The notes under the pieces were generated by a model. The model was not told where the DNA came from, did no database searches, and saw nothing but the letters and a program-made list of their open reading frames with translations. A program made the position numbers and the translations under genes. A stretch of 32,952 nt of DNA from Planctomycetaceae bacterium (GTDB lineage: Bacteria; Planctomycetota; Planctomycetia; Planctomycetales; Planctomycetaceae), in NCBI GenBank assembly GCA_002722955.1, contig PBMZ01000211.1:1-32952 (forward strand), written 5' to 3'. Positions 1 through 7,683 of the stretch are shown one piece after another; the first letter of the stretch is position 1; every line of letters begins with the position of its first letter.

Positions 1-1552
1 GCTCGCCGGTTTGCGGGTTCAGGTCATAGTAAGGATGTCCCGTGCTCGAGATGGTGACTCGGATTCGATGACCCTTGTTGAAAATCTGGCTGATCCAACC
101 GATGGGGTAAGAAACCTTGTGGACCTTTCCTGGCGTCATCAGGACTTCCTTCTCGAAGCCCTCGCGATATCGAGCGCGCAGTGGATAACCAACGATCAGG
201 ATCGATCGTCCATCCGGATAGACGTCGCTGACGCGAACAATGAAGTCGGTGTCTTTGGCGGTCGACGAAACATGCAATTCGGCATGAATGCGACCGGTCC
301 ATTCGAGTGGCTCGGTCAAGACGTCGGTCGTAAACATTTTCACTTCCGACTGCTCTTCGAATTTGCGGTGATCCCGAGCACCGTGGAAAGCGGAGCCAAG
401 CAACTTCATCGGGTTGAGCGGATCGCTGATGTAGCTGGTGGAACTCTTGTCGGATTTCGACTTCGATGCCGACAGCCCACCGTTGGCTTGAAGATACAAG
501 GGCGCGGCTGAGACCTTCGGCGGAAAGTCTTTGACCTCTCGCCATACGTTTCCGGGGGCATCTTTCTCGCCGACGGCACCCATCACGTAATAGCGAACCG
601 TGGGATCGTTCATCACGCCGTTGTCGATTCCCTTCAAGTGATAATCGAACCAGCGAGCCATGTGTGAGTTGGGCCAAACCGCATTCTCGGGATAGCTCAT
701 CTCAGCAACGTGATTCGTCTTGTTGTAGCGACCGTGCAACCACGGCCCGATGATCAATTGTTGTTTGCCGCGAGACTTGGCCCCGCCGCTGTGTTGCCGG
801 CCGATAAAACTGGCCACGGAGCCTTGATTCATGAAGTCGTACCAACTGCCGATCGTGAAGCACGGTACGTTCATCTTGTCGAAGTGCAACGAACAATCTT
901 CGTCGCGCCAATAATCGTCGTAGTTGGGATGCTCGAACCACTCGGCCATCAGTTTTCGGTTGTGCTCGGGCACTCTGCAGACTCGGTCCATGTTCTTGAA
1001 ACGCTCGGGGCGAGTCAGCCCGCCGATGCGATATCCTTCTTGAAACAAACTCAGCCCCGTGTCTCTCATATATTGACACACCAGATGCGGCGGCTGCGTC
1101 ACGGCCAAGAAGTTTTGAGCATAGCCGCCTTGCGAGCTGCCCATCGTGCCAATCTTGCCCGTCGAGAACTTCTGCTTCGCGAGCCACTCGCACGTATCAT
1201 ATCCGTCCTGCAATTCGCCCCAGCCAAGGGCTCGGTATCCAACCCAAGTTCCTTCGGACTTTTGAGCACCACGGAAATTGACCATACCGACGACGTAACC
1301 CTTGCTGGCTAACTGAGCACAGAACTTACGTGACGAGTGATACCGCAGGCTGGCATAGCGTTGTTCAAACACTACCGGCCACGGCCCTTCGCCTTTGGGG
1401 AAATACAGATATGAGGACAACTTGACGCCGTCTCGCATCGGAATCTTGACGTGTTTCTCTGTGACGTCGCCCAGGTCGAGGTCGTCGTCTTGGCTGACAG
1501 CAACATTCGAAAGAGCGGCAACCGCGAGAAACGCTGTGATGAGAAAACGCAT
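1..1552 (-). CDS. Secreted CocE/NonD-family alpha/beta hydrolase (3' end outside window)
   Basis: The minus-strand frame is open from an ATG at 1552 to the left edge, giving 517 codons with no stop, so the C-terminus is missing. Residues 1-20 are a cleavable signal peptide (MRFLITAFLAVAALSNVAVS). The mature start (VKIPMRDGVKLSSYLYFP) is the usual opening of X-Pro dipeptidyl-peptidase/CocE hydrolases. The nucleophile elbow GSSQGG sits at 138-143, with Ser140 as predicted nucleophile. Downstream are the family-typical IIGPWLHG segment, the WFDYHLKG segment and the start of the beta-sandwich C-terminal domain (LEWTGRIHAELHVSST, then HRIRVTISSTGHPYYD). The family hydrolyses esters or amides; the substrate here cannot be read from sequence. 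AGGA lies about 8 bases before the ATG. It diverges from the SGNH gene at 1701. The family is clear, the role is not. Confidence 0.9.
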   Translation of the reverse strand, partial: MRFLITAFLAVAALSNVAVSQDDDLDLGDVTEKHVKIPMRDGVKLSSYLYFPKGEGPWPVVFEQRYASLRYHSSRKFCAQLASKGYVVGMVNFRGAQKSEGTWVGYRALGWGELQDGYDTCEWLAKQKFSTGKIGTMGSSQGGYAQNFLAVTQPPHLVCQYMRDTGLSLFQEGYRIGGLTRPERFKNMDRVCRVPEHNRKLMAEWFEHPNYDDYWRDEDCSLHFDKMNVPCFTIGSWYDFMNQGSVASFIGRQHSGGAKSRGKQQLIIGPWLHGRYNKTNHVAEMSYPENAVWPNSHMARWFDYHLKGIDNGVMNDPTVRYYVMGAVGEKDAPGNVWREVKDFPPKVSAAPLYLQANGGLSASKSKSDKSSTSYISDPLNPMKLLGSAFHGARDHRKFEEQSEVKMFTTDVLTEPLEWTGRIHAELHVSSTAKDTDFIVRVSDVYPDGRSILIVGYPLRARYREGFEKEVLMTPGKVHKVSYPIGWISQIFNKGHRIRVTISSTGHPYYDLNPQTGE

Positions 1553-1643
1553 AGTGATTTCCTGACGGTTCGATGGTTGTGGTTTCCTTCCTGCATTCGC
1601 ACGATTACGATACTGCCATCCCAAGCGAGAAATCAACAATGCC

Positions 1644-1675
1644 AGAAGCCCGGTTTTGCAAAAAGTCGGGCCTCT
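1644..1675. repeat. Diverged copy of the AGAAGCCCG palindrome
   Basis: Arms AGAAGCCCG (1644-1652) and CGGGCCTCT (1667-1675) pair with one mismatch around an A/T-rich centre. This is a decayed relative of the perfect element at 12252-12284. It lies in the divergent spacer between the CocE-type hydrolase and the SGNH hydrolase, 26 bases before the latter's chosen start. Confidence 0.55.
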
Positions 1676-1700
1676 ATTCCCTTTCAACAGGAGCCGTTCT

Positions 1701-2549
1701 TTGGGCTGGGTCGTCTACTTCATCGCAAGCGGGCAAATCTTCTTTCTCGGCGGCGTCCTCTTTATCGTCACCGTGTTCACTCGGCTTGCGCCAATCGCTC
1801 GGCTCAAACGATACTCGCCCTTATTGATGCTGGTCGGGTTCCTTTTCTCCGCGATTTCAGGCACACCAATAAGTCTTCCGTTTGTTCTTGCCATTGGCGT
1901 CGCAACAGCGAGTCTATTCATTGTCGAACGAAGAGACTCGAAACAGCAAACTCGTGCAACCGCGTGGACGCTGATAACTTTGGTGGTCAGTGCAATGCTG
2001 TGGGAAGCGCGATATCACGTCATGCCGAAACTTGGACAAAGACAATCAGAAATTGTTCTCTTCGCGGATTCGCTGAGCGCCGGAATTGACCAAGAACGCA
2101 CATGGCCAAAAATCCTAAGTGACGATCACGACGTCACCGTTCATGACTATTCAAGAGCGGGAGCCAAGCTGTCGACAGCGCTGGCGATTGCTGAAGACGT
2201 CGAAATCCCCGCCGGACTAATCTTGCTCGAGATCGGTGGCAACGACATCCTCGGATCGACATCGCCGCAGCAGTTTCATGATGACATGAAAGCACTGATG
2301 GCGCATTTGAGAAAGACCGTGCCCACTCGGCCGATCGTCATGTTTGAACTGCCGCTATTGCCATTTTACAATTCCTACGGTTCAAGCCAGCGGCAGTTGG
2401 CTCGGGAATACAACGTGAAATTACTCCCCAAGCGGATTCTGATGGGAGTGTTGTCCAGCCAGGACGCGACGTTGGATTCAATTCATCTGTCCCCGACGGG
2501 ACATCGTGAAATGGCGCGTATTGTTTGGGCACTTTTGAACCAGAACTAA
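1701..2549 (+). CDS. Membrane-anchored SGNH/GDSL-type hydrolase
   Basis: A 282-residue protein. I chose the TTG at 1701 because AGGAG (1689-1693) precedes it by 7 bases; an upstream in-frame TTG at 1656 falls inside a palindrome and has no such site. The N-terminal part carries about four hydrophobic helices (about 3-27, 40-54, 58-76, 86-102), so the catalytic domain (from about residue 115) is probably held at the membrane. SGNH blocks are visible: block I reads FADSLSAG (121-128), with Ser124 as nucleophile and Ala in place of the usual Gly of GDS; block III is GGND (179-182); block V is DSIH (259-262), giving the Asp-His pair. Known relatives are lysophospholipase/acyl-esterase enzymes such as TesA. 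The substrate is unknown. Family assignment is secure, start site moderately so. Confidence 0.82.
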   Translation: MGWVVYFIASGQIFFLGGVLFIVTVFTRLAPIARLKRYSPLLMLVGFLFSAISGTPISLPFVLAIGVATASLFIVERRDSKQQTRATAWTLITLVVSAMLWEARYHVMPKLGQRQSEIVLFADSLSAGIDQERTWPKILSDDHDVTVHDYSRAGAKLSTALAIAEDVEIPAGLILLEIGGNDILGSTSPQQFHDDMKALMAHLRKTVPTRPIVMFELPLLPFYNSYGSSQRQLAREYNVKLLPKRILMGVLSSQDATLDSIHLSPTGHREMARIVWALLNQN

Positions 2550-2566
2550 ACGATCTTTCGTAGAAT

Positions 2567-2670
2567 ACACCGCCCCGACTTTACGTCGGGCGGTTCTCGC
2601 GTCTTTGCACTGCTACGCAACAAGTAGTGCAAAGACGCGAGAACCCCTGAGATAAGCTCAGGGGTGGTGT
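2567..2670. repeat. Cloverleaf-like compound palindrome (three hairpins inside a closing stem)
   Basis: ACACC (2567-2571) can pair with GGTGT (2666-2670) to close a structure holding three hairpins. Hairpin 1 is CCCGAC (2574-2579) with GTCGGG (2585-2590), extendable past one bulged C. Hairpin 2 is a perfect 20-bp stem, 2592-2611 with 2626-2645, whose loop contains CTAC and GTAG that could extend it. Hairpin 3 is CCCCTGAG (2644-2651) with CTCAGGGG (2657-2664); it shares two bases with hairpin 2. The element fills the gap between the SGNH stop (2549) and the channel start (2694). No T-run follows, so it is not a textbook terminator. It resembles a dispersed intergenic repeat, but no second copy is present in this window. 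Confidence 0.8.
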
Positions 2671-2693
2671 GCTCAACTGTGAAACAAGGATTA

Positions 2694-4112
2694 ATGTCCG
2701 ACTCACTGGCAATCGAAAATCGCAAAGCGTGGCAAGTCCGCTTGGATGCGTTCTTGCAACGAATGGGCGTCGAGTTGACGATCGGTGGATTGATCGTCGT
2801 GTCAGTCGCGCTGACGATGTTAGAGCTTTCGATCGAAGACAACTTCCTCCGCAATGTTTTGTCGGAAGTCAACTATGTCATCACCATCTTGTTCGCAATC
2901 GAACTTGCTTTGCGATTTGCCGCGGCACCGTCCAAGAGATTCTTCTTAACGTACGCACTCGACATCGTTGCCTTGTTGCCACTATTTCGGCCGCTTCGAT
3001 TCGCGCGCATGATTCGCTTGTTGAGGCTGCTGCGGTTGCTCAGGCTATTTGGAATCTTTGCGCGACATGCCAGCAGCTTTCCATACATCTTTCGTCGAGG
3101 CGCCATTGAATACGTTCTGGTTAGTGGATTAATCCTACTTACTGTTCTATTTTCTACAGGTGCGATTCTTACATTCGAGAAAGACAACCCTGAAGTCAAT
3201 TCGTTTGGAAAGGCGTTTTCCTACAGCATCTACACGCTATTGTCGGGTGAACCGATTCCCAGTCCGCCGGTTACGGTTGCGGGACACATTGTTGCCATTG
3301 CGGTCATGTTTATGGGTATGACCGTCTTCGCGATGTTCACCGGTACTGTTTCGGCGTTTATGACAGAGAGAATTCGAATGGAAGGCCGCACAGTGAAATG
3401 GGAAGAGTTCAAAGATCACACGGTCATCTGCGGTTGGAATCGCAAAGCCGAGATCATCGTAGGTGAGTATCAAGCTGCGTCGAAATCTGGCATTACGCCG
3501 ATCATCGTGATCGCAGACCTCGACGAGGAGCCAGAAACCATCACCGATATGGCGGCTCAGGGTGTCCAGTTCTTGAACGAGGACTTCACGCGAGTGACTG
3601 CATTGGAACGCGCCGGAATTTCTAGAGCAGCGACCTGCATCATTCTGTCGGACACTGCTCACGGCCGAAGTGAACAAGACGCCGATGCCCGAACCATCAT
3701 GGCCGCATTAACCGCCGAGAAGCTAAATCCAAATGTTTATACGTGCGCCGAGATTATCAATGGCGAGTACGGCTCTCACCTAGAAATGGGAAAGGTCAAC
3801 GATTTCGTTGTCAGTGGTGAGCAAAGCGGCTTTCTGTTGGCACAAGCAGCCCTCAACCGCGGCCTTACCGGCATCTTCCGCGAGTTGTTGACGCACCAAC
3901 GTGGCAATCAATTCTACCGAATACCGATTTCACCCGACTGGATCGGCAAGACGTTCCTCGATCTTTTCCTCTTCATGAAGAAGAACCACAACGCAATCTT
4001 GATCGCCGTGCAAGACACCGAGAAGAACGAACTCAACATCAATCCAGATGACTACACATTCAACATCATCGAAGATGTGATCGTGATCTCGCCGCATCCG
4101 ATCGAGCTTTGA
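2694..4112 (+). CDS. Six-helix-type ion channel with RCK (TrkA-N/TrkA-C) domains
   Basis: A 472-residue protein. ATG at 2694 is chosen because AAGGA lies 3 bases before it; an in-frame GTG at 2664 would begin inside the cloverleaf palindrome. The membrane part has hydrophobic helices near 27-45, 58-76 and 84-98, an arginine-rich S4-like helix (about 99-122, repeated RLLRLL), then helices near 138-161 and 195-222 flanking the pore loop. The loop reads TLLSGEPIPSPP at 181-192, not the TVGYGD of potassium channels. After the membrane part comes a cytosolic RCK domain starting HTVICGW at 242-248, closely like MthK, with the later ERAGISRAATCIILSD stretch, then a TrkA-C-like end. RCK domains gate channels by binding calcium or nucleotides. 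The gene stands alone between two palindromic elements. The channel fold is sure; ion selectivity is not. Confidence 0.88.
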   Translation: MSDSLAIENRKAWQVRLDAFLQRMGVELTIGGLIVVSVALTMLELSIEDNFLRNVLSEVNYVITILFAIELALRFAAAPSKRFFLTYALDIVALLPLFRPLRFARMIRLLRLLRLLRLFGIFARHASSFPYIFRRGAIEYVLVSGLILLTVLFSTGAILTFEKDNPEVNSFGKAFSYSIYTLLSGEPIPSPPVTVAGHIVAIAVMFMGMTVFAMFTGTVSAFMTERIRMEGRTVKWEEFKDHTVICGWNRKAEIIVGEYQAASKSGITPIIVIADLDEEPETITDMAAQGVQFLNEDFTRVTALERAGISRAATCIILSDTAHGRSEQDADARTIMAALTAEKLNPNVYTCAEIINGEYGSHLEMGKVNDFVVSGEQSGFLLAQAALNRGLTGIFRELLTHQRGNQFYRIPISPDWIGKTFLDLFLFMKKNHNAILIAVQDTEKNELNINPDDYTFNIIEDVIVISPHPIEL

Positions 4113-4134
4113 AGCAGGCATTGCACTGTTCTAT

Positions 4135-4200
4135 CGTTTAACCCGTAGCCGAAGGCGAGGATTATCCGGCAACTCCTCGCCTTCGGCTACGGGTTAAACG
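4135..4200. repeat. Perfect 27-bp inverted repeat between convergent genes
   Basis: Positions 4135-4161 are the exact reverse complement of 4174-4200, with a 12-base loop (ttatccggcaac). The outer half of each arm is GTTTAACCCGTAGCCG, which recurs once at 6703-6718. It sits between the channel stop (4112) and the DUF1501 stop (4237), both genes running towards it. As RNA it would form a very stable hairpin on either strand and could end or protect both transcripts, though no T-run follows on the plus side. Confidence 0.85.
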
Positions 4201-4236
4201 AGAAAAAGTACTCTCGCCAAACAAGCCAAGCTCGGC

Positions 4237-5682
4237 TCAAGCCAGGATATCCCAGATCGGTTTGCCGTGCTGAGCGATCGGGTGTGGCCGATTGGCTTGG
4301 TCGTAGATCACGCCACTCGAGTCAATTCCCATCGCCTCATAGATCGTGGCGATGATCGCTTCGGGGCCGACGGGATCAGATTTCGGCCAAGCTCCGATCT
4401 TGTCGGACTCGCCATAGACGACGCCTTGCTTGATTCCTGACCCAGTGAAAAGCACGTCGTAGCAGTAAGACCAATGATCGCGACCGGCTCCACCATTTGG
4501 CTTTGGCGTTCGACCCATTTCTCCCATGACGACGAGTAACGTTTCGTCAAGCAAGCCGCTCGCTTCCATGTCCTCGCACAATGCCGTGAAGATCTGGTCG
4601 ACGACTGGGGCTCGATAATCCTTGACGATATTGAAGTGGTTTCGATGCGTATCCCACGCTGGTGCATCGCCGTCTTGCTGATGAAAGGATTCCCAATAAA
4701 GCGTGACCAGCCGCACGCCTCGCTGGACAAGTCGGCGGGCGATTAATGATGCCTCGCCGTATAAGAAGCGTCCGTAGCGATCACGTGTTTTGTCGGATTC
4801 CTCATCCAGATCGAACGCTCGCCAAGCACTATTTGGCGAGTTACGCGCCGCCAACAGATTGAAGGCCTGTTGCTTGTAATGATCTAATCGCTCCGTCGCG
4901 GAACCTTGGTCGATGCGTCGCTGTTGATCATTGAACTGCTCTAACAAGGACCGCCGCTGATCAAGCCGATCCAAGGTGATCTCATCGGGCAGCTTCGTAC
5001 TTGGCAGGACAATGTGTCCCTTTTGAACAGAGGCATCGTAGAAGTCTTTTCGAACTCGCGTCTCTTCGAGCTTACATTCGGTGATCAGCGGGTCGAGTTG
5101 CCGGCCCAAGAAACCGCCAAACGGACCGGGACGCAAACTCTTTTGCCCCCACCCGGGATAACAAGGCATCCAAACCGATTCGGGTAGCTCGCGAGCCTCG
5201 TTGCGGCCCAAGTACTGCATGACCGAATTCATGCTGGGAGCCTGCGTTGGCAGGACAGGGACTTTCGATTCCAACTTCTTGGCTTTCTTGCCAGTGACGG
5301 TATACAACAACCCGGCACTGTGATCGTTATGCGGGTGCGTCGCCGATCGTACAAGGGCCGATCGATGCAGCCACTTGGCCATCTTCGGATAAAGCTCGCT
5401 GTAATGAATGCCGGGCAAGTCAGTCGGGATCGAGCCAAACGGACCTTGAATATCCTTTCCCGCATCCGGCTTCGGATCAAAGCCTTCATGCTTTGCAGGC
5501 CCACCGAACAAATACAGCACGATTACCGACTTCGCTTTGCCAGACCTCGCCGTAGCGTTCTGGTCGGCCTGCAATAAGTCAGGCAACGTCAGCCCCAACA
5601 TGGGCACGCTGCCGGCAGTCAACAAATCCCGACGAGTGACGCCGTCACACATCTGCTTCGGACTACCGAGGACTCGCAGCAT
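4237..5682 (-). CDS. DUF1501 protein, Tat-exported, sulfatase-like fold
   Basis: A 481-residue protein of the length usual for DUF1501. The start is the ATG at 5682 with AGGA about 9 bases upstream. The N-terminus carries a twin-arginine leader (TRRDLLTAG, residues 16-24), indicating folded export through Tat. Family-typical segments follow: KSVIVLYLFGGPAKHEGFD, PHNDHSAGLLYTVTG, the GRFLYGEASLIARRLVQRGV stretch, VVMGEMGRTPKPNGGAGRDH and the C-terminal DHWSYCYDVLFTGSGIKQG. The fold is related to alkaline phosphatase and sulfatase, but the reaction is not established. In planctomycetes these genes commonly sit beside a DUF1549/DUF1553 partner; none is adjacent here. It converges on the channel gene and diverges from the metallo-beta-lactamase. 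Confidence 0.93.
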   Translation of the reverse strand: MLRVLGSPKQMCDGVTRRDLLTAGSVPMLGLTLPDLLQADQNATARSGKAKSVIVLYLFGGPAKHEGFDPKPDAGKDIQGPFGSIPTDLPGIHYSELYPKMAKWLHRSALVRSATHPHNDHSAGLLYTVTGKKAKKLESKVPVLPTQAPSMNSVMQYLGRNEARELPESVWMPCYPGWGQKSLRPGPFGGFLGRQLDPLITECKLEETRVRKDFYDASVQKGHIVLPSTKLPDEITLDRLDQRRSLLEQFNDQQRRIDQGSATERLDHYKQQAFNLLAARNSPNSAWRAFDLDEESDKTRDRYGRFLYGEASLIARRLVQRGVRLVTLYWESFHQQDGDAPAWDTHRNHFNIVKDYRAPVVDQIFTALCEDMEASGLLDETLLVVMGEMGRTPKPNGGAGRDHWSYCYDVLFTGSGIKQGVVYGESDKIGAWPKSDPVGPEAIIATIYEAMGIDSSGVIYDQANRPHPIAQHGKPIWDILA

Positions 5683-5844
5683 GGAAACGATTCCTGAAAT
5701 GATTCGTTGGCTACTCTTACCTCAACAGTTTAACTGACCATAGTGGGATGCGGCTAGTGCTTTACTGTGAGCGCGTTGCTTGTCACGCCAACAGACAGTT
5801 GTCACGATATCAATTCCGATCACAACGAATTGCTGGAGGACACC

Positions 5845-6684
5845 ATGAGGCTACTTACTGCTGCTGCGATGAGCACGATCGTTCTTGCTGTTGGATTGAA
5901 AGCCGTTCACGGCGACGCCCCGTTTCCCCCGCACAAAATCGCCGAGAACTTGTATTACGTCGGCTCACGAGACATCTCTAGCTACTTGGTCACATCTCCC
6001 GATGGCCACGCAATTATCAATAGCGGATTCGAAGAAACCGTCACATTCATTCGCGCGTCGGTGGAGTCGTTGGGCTTCAAGATGTCAGACGTCAAGGTCA
6101 TCTTGGCCAGCCACGCACACTCCGATCACGTCGAGGGGCATGCGTTGTTGCGAGAAATCACGGGAGCCAAGGTCTTCGTCATGAACGGCGACGACAAAGT
6201 GATCGAATCAGGCGGCAAGGGACAATACCTCTACACCACCAGCCGCTGGCAAGCTTGCCCTGTCGACAAAGTGCTCAAGGACGGTGACAAGGTCGAAGTC
6301 GGCAAGGTCACGCTGGCCGCGCGACACACTCCCGGACACACCCCAGGTTGCACAACCTGGACTTGCCAAGTCAAAGACGGCAAGAAAAAGCTAAACGCCG
6401 TCATCGTTGGCAGCCCGAATGTGAATCCGGGTTATCAATTGGTCAACAACCAAAGCTATCCGAAAATCGCCGAGGACTACGCCAAAGGATTCAAGCTGCT
6501 GAAGAAGTTACCGTGTGACCTATTCCTTGGTGCTCACGGCAAGTACTACGGAATGCACGCCAAGTACGAAAACCGGAAGAAAGCCGACGGAAACCCGTTC
6601 CTCGATCCCAAAGGCTATAAAGCGTATATCTCTGAGCGGGAGAGTACGTTCTTGAAGAAACTGGACGAACAGCAGAAGAAGTGA
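5845..6684 (+). CDS. Subclass B3 metallo-beta-lactamase
   Basis: A 279-residue protein. ATG at 5845 is set by a strong GGAGGA (5835-5840) 4 bases upstream and is followed by a signal peptide (about 1-23), so the enzyme is periplasmic. The zinc ligands of subclass B3 are all present: HAHSDH at 90-95 (His90, His92, Asp94, His95), His165 in HTPGHTPGCTTW, and His231 in FLGAHG. The TPGHTPG..TTW and PCDLFLGAHG segments are those of the L1, FEZ-1 and BJP-1 type rather than of glyoxalases or B1/B2 enzymes. By homology it would hydrolyse beta-lactam rings; whether that is its native job is unknown. No resistance cassette, integrase or insertion sequence is near, so it looks like an intrinsic chromosomal gene. 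It diverges from the DUF1501 gene. Confidence 0.92.
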   Translation: MRLLTAAAMSTIVLAVGLKAVHGDAPFPPHKIAENLYYVGSRDISSYLVTSPDGHAIINSGFEETVTFIRASVESLGFKMSDVKVILASHAHSDHVEGHALLREITGAKVFVMNGDDKVIESGGKGQYLYTTSRWQACPVDKVLKDGDKVEVGKVTLAARHTPGHTPGCTTWTCQVKDGKKKLNAVIVGSPNVNPGYQLVNNQSYPKIAEDYAKGFKLLKKLPCDLFLGAHGKYYGMHAKYENRKKADGNPFLDPKGYKAYISERESTFLKKLDEQQKK

Positions 6685-6702
6685 TACGGGACGTGTTGGA
6701 TT

Positions 6703-6718
6703 GTTTAACCCGTAGCCG
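6703..6718. repeat. Single copy of the GTTTAACCCGTAGCCG repeat unit, overlapping a gene end
   Basis: This 16-base unit matches the outer part of each arm of the element at 4135-4200. Here it has no inverted partner nearby. It overlaps the 3' end of the sugar kinase: its TTA (6705-6707) is the kinase stop codon on the minus strand and the following bases encode the last residues. Confidence 0.7.
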
Positions 6719-7586
6719 GCACCGCGCCAGCGTGTCGACACGTTGCTGTCGCTACTTTGCAAGCTTCCACAAGGCAATTCCCGTGAGCCTCGCCGCTTAA
6801 TAAACCAATTACGAATGAGGCCGTGAAAGCGTCACCCGCACCCACCGTGTCAACGACTGTTGTTGACACGCCGGCTTGATCCAAAGTCTCTGACTCCGTC
6901 ACAAGCAACGCGCCATCCGAGCCGCGCGTCATGATGATCATCTCCAAACCCCCAACGGCCAAGAGTGCTCGCAGCGCAGACTCCGTGGCGTCCTCGTCGA
7001 TGCAAAGCGCCGTCAAGACCTCGCCCAACTCGTCATCGCTTAGCTTCAAGATGCTGGCCGATTCGATCGAGTCGCGAATCATGTCAGCGTCGTAGAAAGG
7101 TGCTCGCAGATTGACGTCCAGGACACGAGGAATCTTGTTGGCAGACGCAACTTCTAACACGCGTCGAATCGTCGCCCACGATAACTCGGCGCGTTGCCCG
7201 AGTGTCCCAAAGTAGATCAAATCCGCGTCCGATACGCGCGAGTCCAGTTCGTCCGACTGGCCAATCCGATCCCAAGCCGACTCCTCATGAATCGTGAAAG
7301 TTGGCTTGCCGTCTTCATCCACATCGACGCCAACACAGCCAGTTGCGGAATCATCGATGACTTGTACCAAGCTGACGTCGATCCCGTATCGGCTTAGAAT
7401 GCCGATGGCTTCGCGGCCTCGATCGTCGTTGCCAACAGCACTCAACATGCAAACATCGCCGCCCAACAAGGCGGCATGACAAGCGAAGTTCGCTGGCGCG
7501 CCACCAAATTGGGCCCCATCAGAAAATAGGTCCCAGAGCACTTCTCCAAGCGAGATGATAGTTGGCCTCGAGCCACTTGAATTCAT
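6705..7586 (-). CDS. PfkB-family sugar kinase (fructokinase-like)
   Basis: A 293-residue kinase. The ATG at 7586 is chosen over an in-frame start at 7610 because GGAGG lies 5 bases before it. The substrate-end signature FGGAPANFACHAALLGG is at 27-43, the central DVNLRAPFYD at 158-167 and the PfkB signature DTVGAGDAFTASF at 246-258, with Asp252 as catalytic base in the anion hole GAGD. It phosphorylates a sugar with ATP; GGAPANFA points to the fructokinase branch, but the exact sugar is inferred. The protein ends abruptly after GAVPATG, inside the repeat unit at 6703-6718, which supplies the stop codon. The 97-base spacer upstream is shared with the divergent SDR gene, so the two may be regulated together. 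A perfect 12-bp palindrome (CGTGTCGACACG, 6731-6742) lies within the gene. Confidence 0.9.
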   Translation of the reverse strand: MNSSGSRPTIISLGEVLWDLFSDGAQFGGAPANFACHAALLGGDVCMLSAVGNDDRGREAIGILSRYGIDVSLVQVIDDSATGCVGVDVDEDGKPTFTIHEESAWDRIGQSDELDSRVSDADLIYFGTLGQRAELSWATIRRVLEVASANKIPRVLDVNLRAPFYDADMIRDSIESASILKLSDDELGEVLTALCIDEDATESALRALLAVGGLEMIIMTRGSDGALLVTESETLDQAGVSTTVVDTVGAGDAFTASFVIGLLSGEAHGNCLVEACKVATATCRHAGAVPATG

Positions 7587-7630
7587 TTCGACCTCCGACA
7601 CAGACTGCACAGCTCACAGACAGTACACGA

Positions 7631-7660
7631 TTGGATGAGTGAAACCAATCCTGCTATGAT
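7631..7660 (+). promoter_or_regulatory. Candidate sigma-70-type promoter for the SDR gene
   Basis: TTGGAT (7631-7636) and TATGAT (7655-7660) are separated by 18 bases and each resembles a -35 or -10 box. Transcription would begin near 7667, just before the ribosome site GAGGGAG (7671-7677) and the GTG at 7684. ATTGG and CCAAT flank the spacer as a short inverted repeat that could bind a regulator. This is pattern matching only. Confidence 0.35.
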
Positions 7661-7683
7661 CCTCCCAAAAGAGGGAGTATGGA

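Noticed and set aside
24..677. Minus-strand frame within the CocE-type hydrolase region
   Set aside because: The product is Arg/Ser-rich with no domain, whereas the overlapping frame gives a clear hydrolase with signal peptide and nucleophile elbow.
2664..2693. GTG at 2664 as start of the channel
   Set aside because: It lies in the closing part of the cloverleaf palindrome; ATG at 2694 has AAGGA just upstream.
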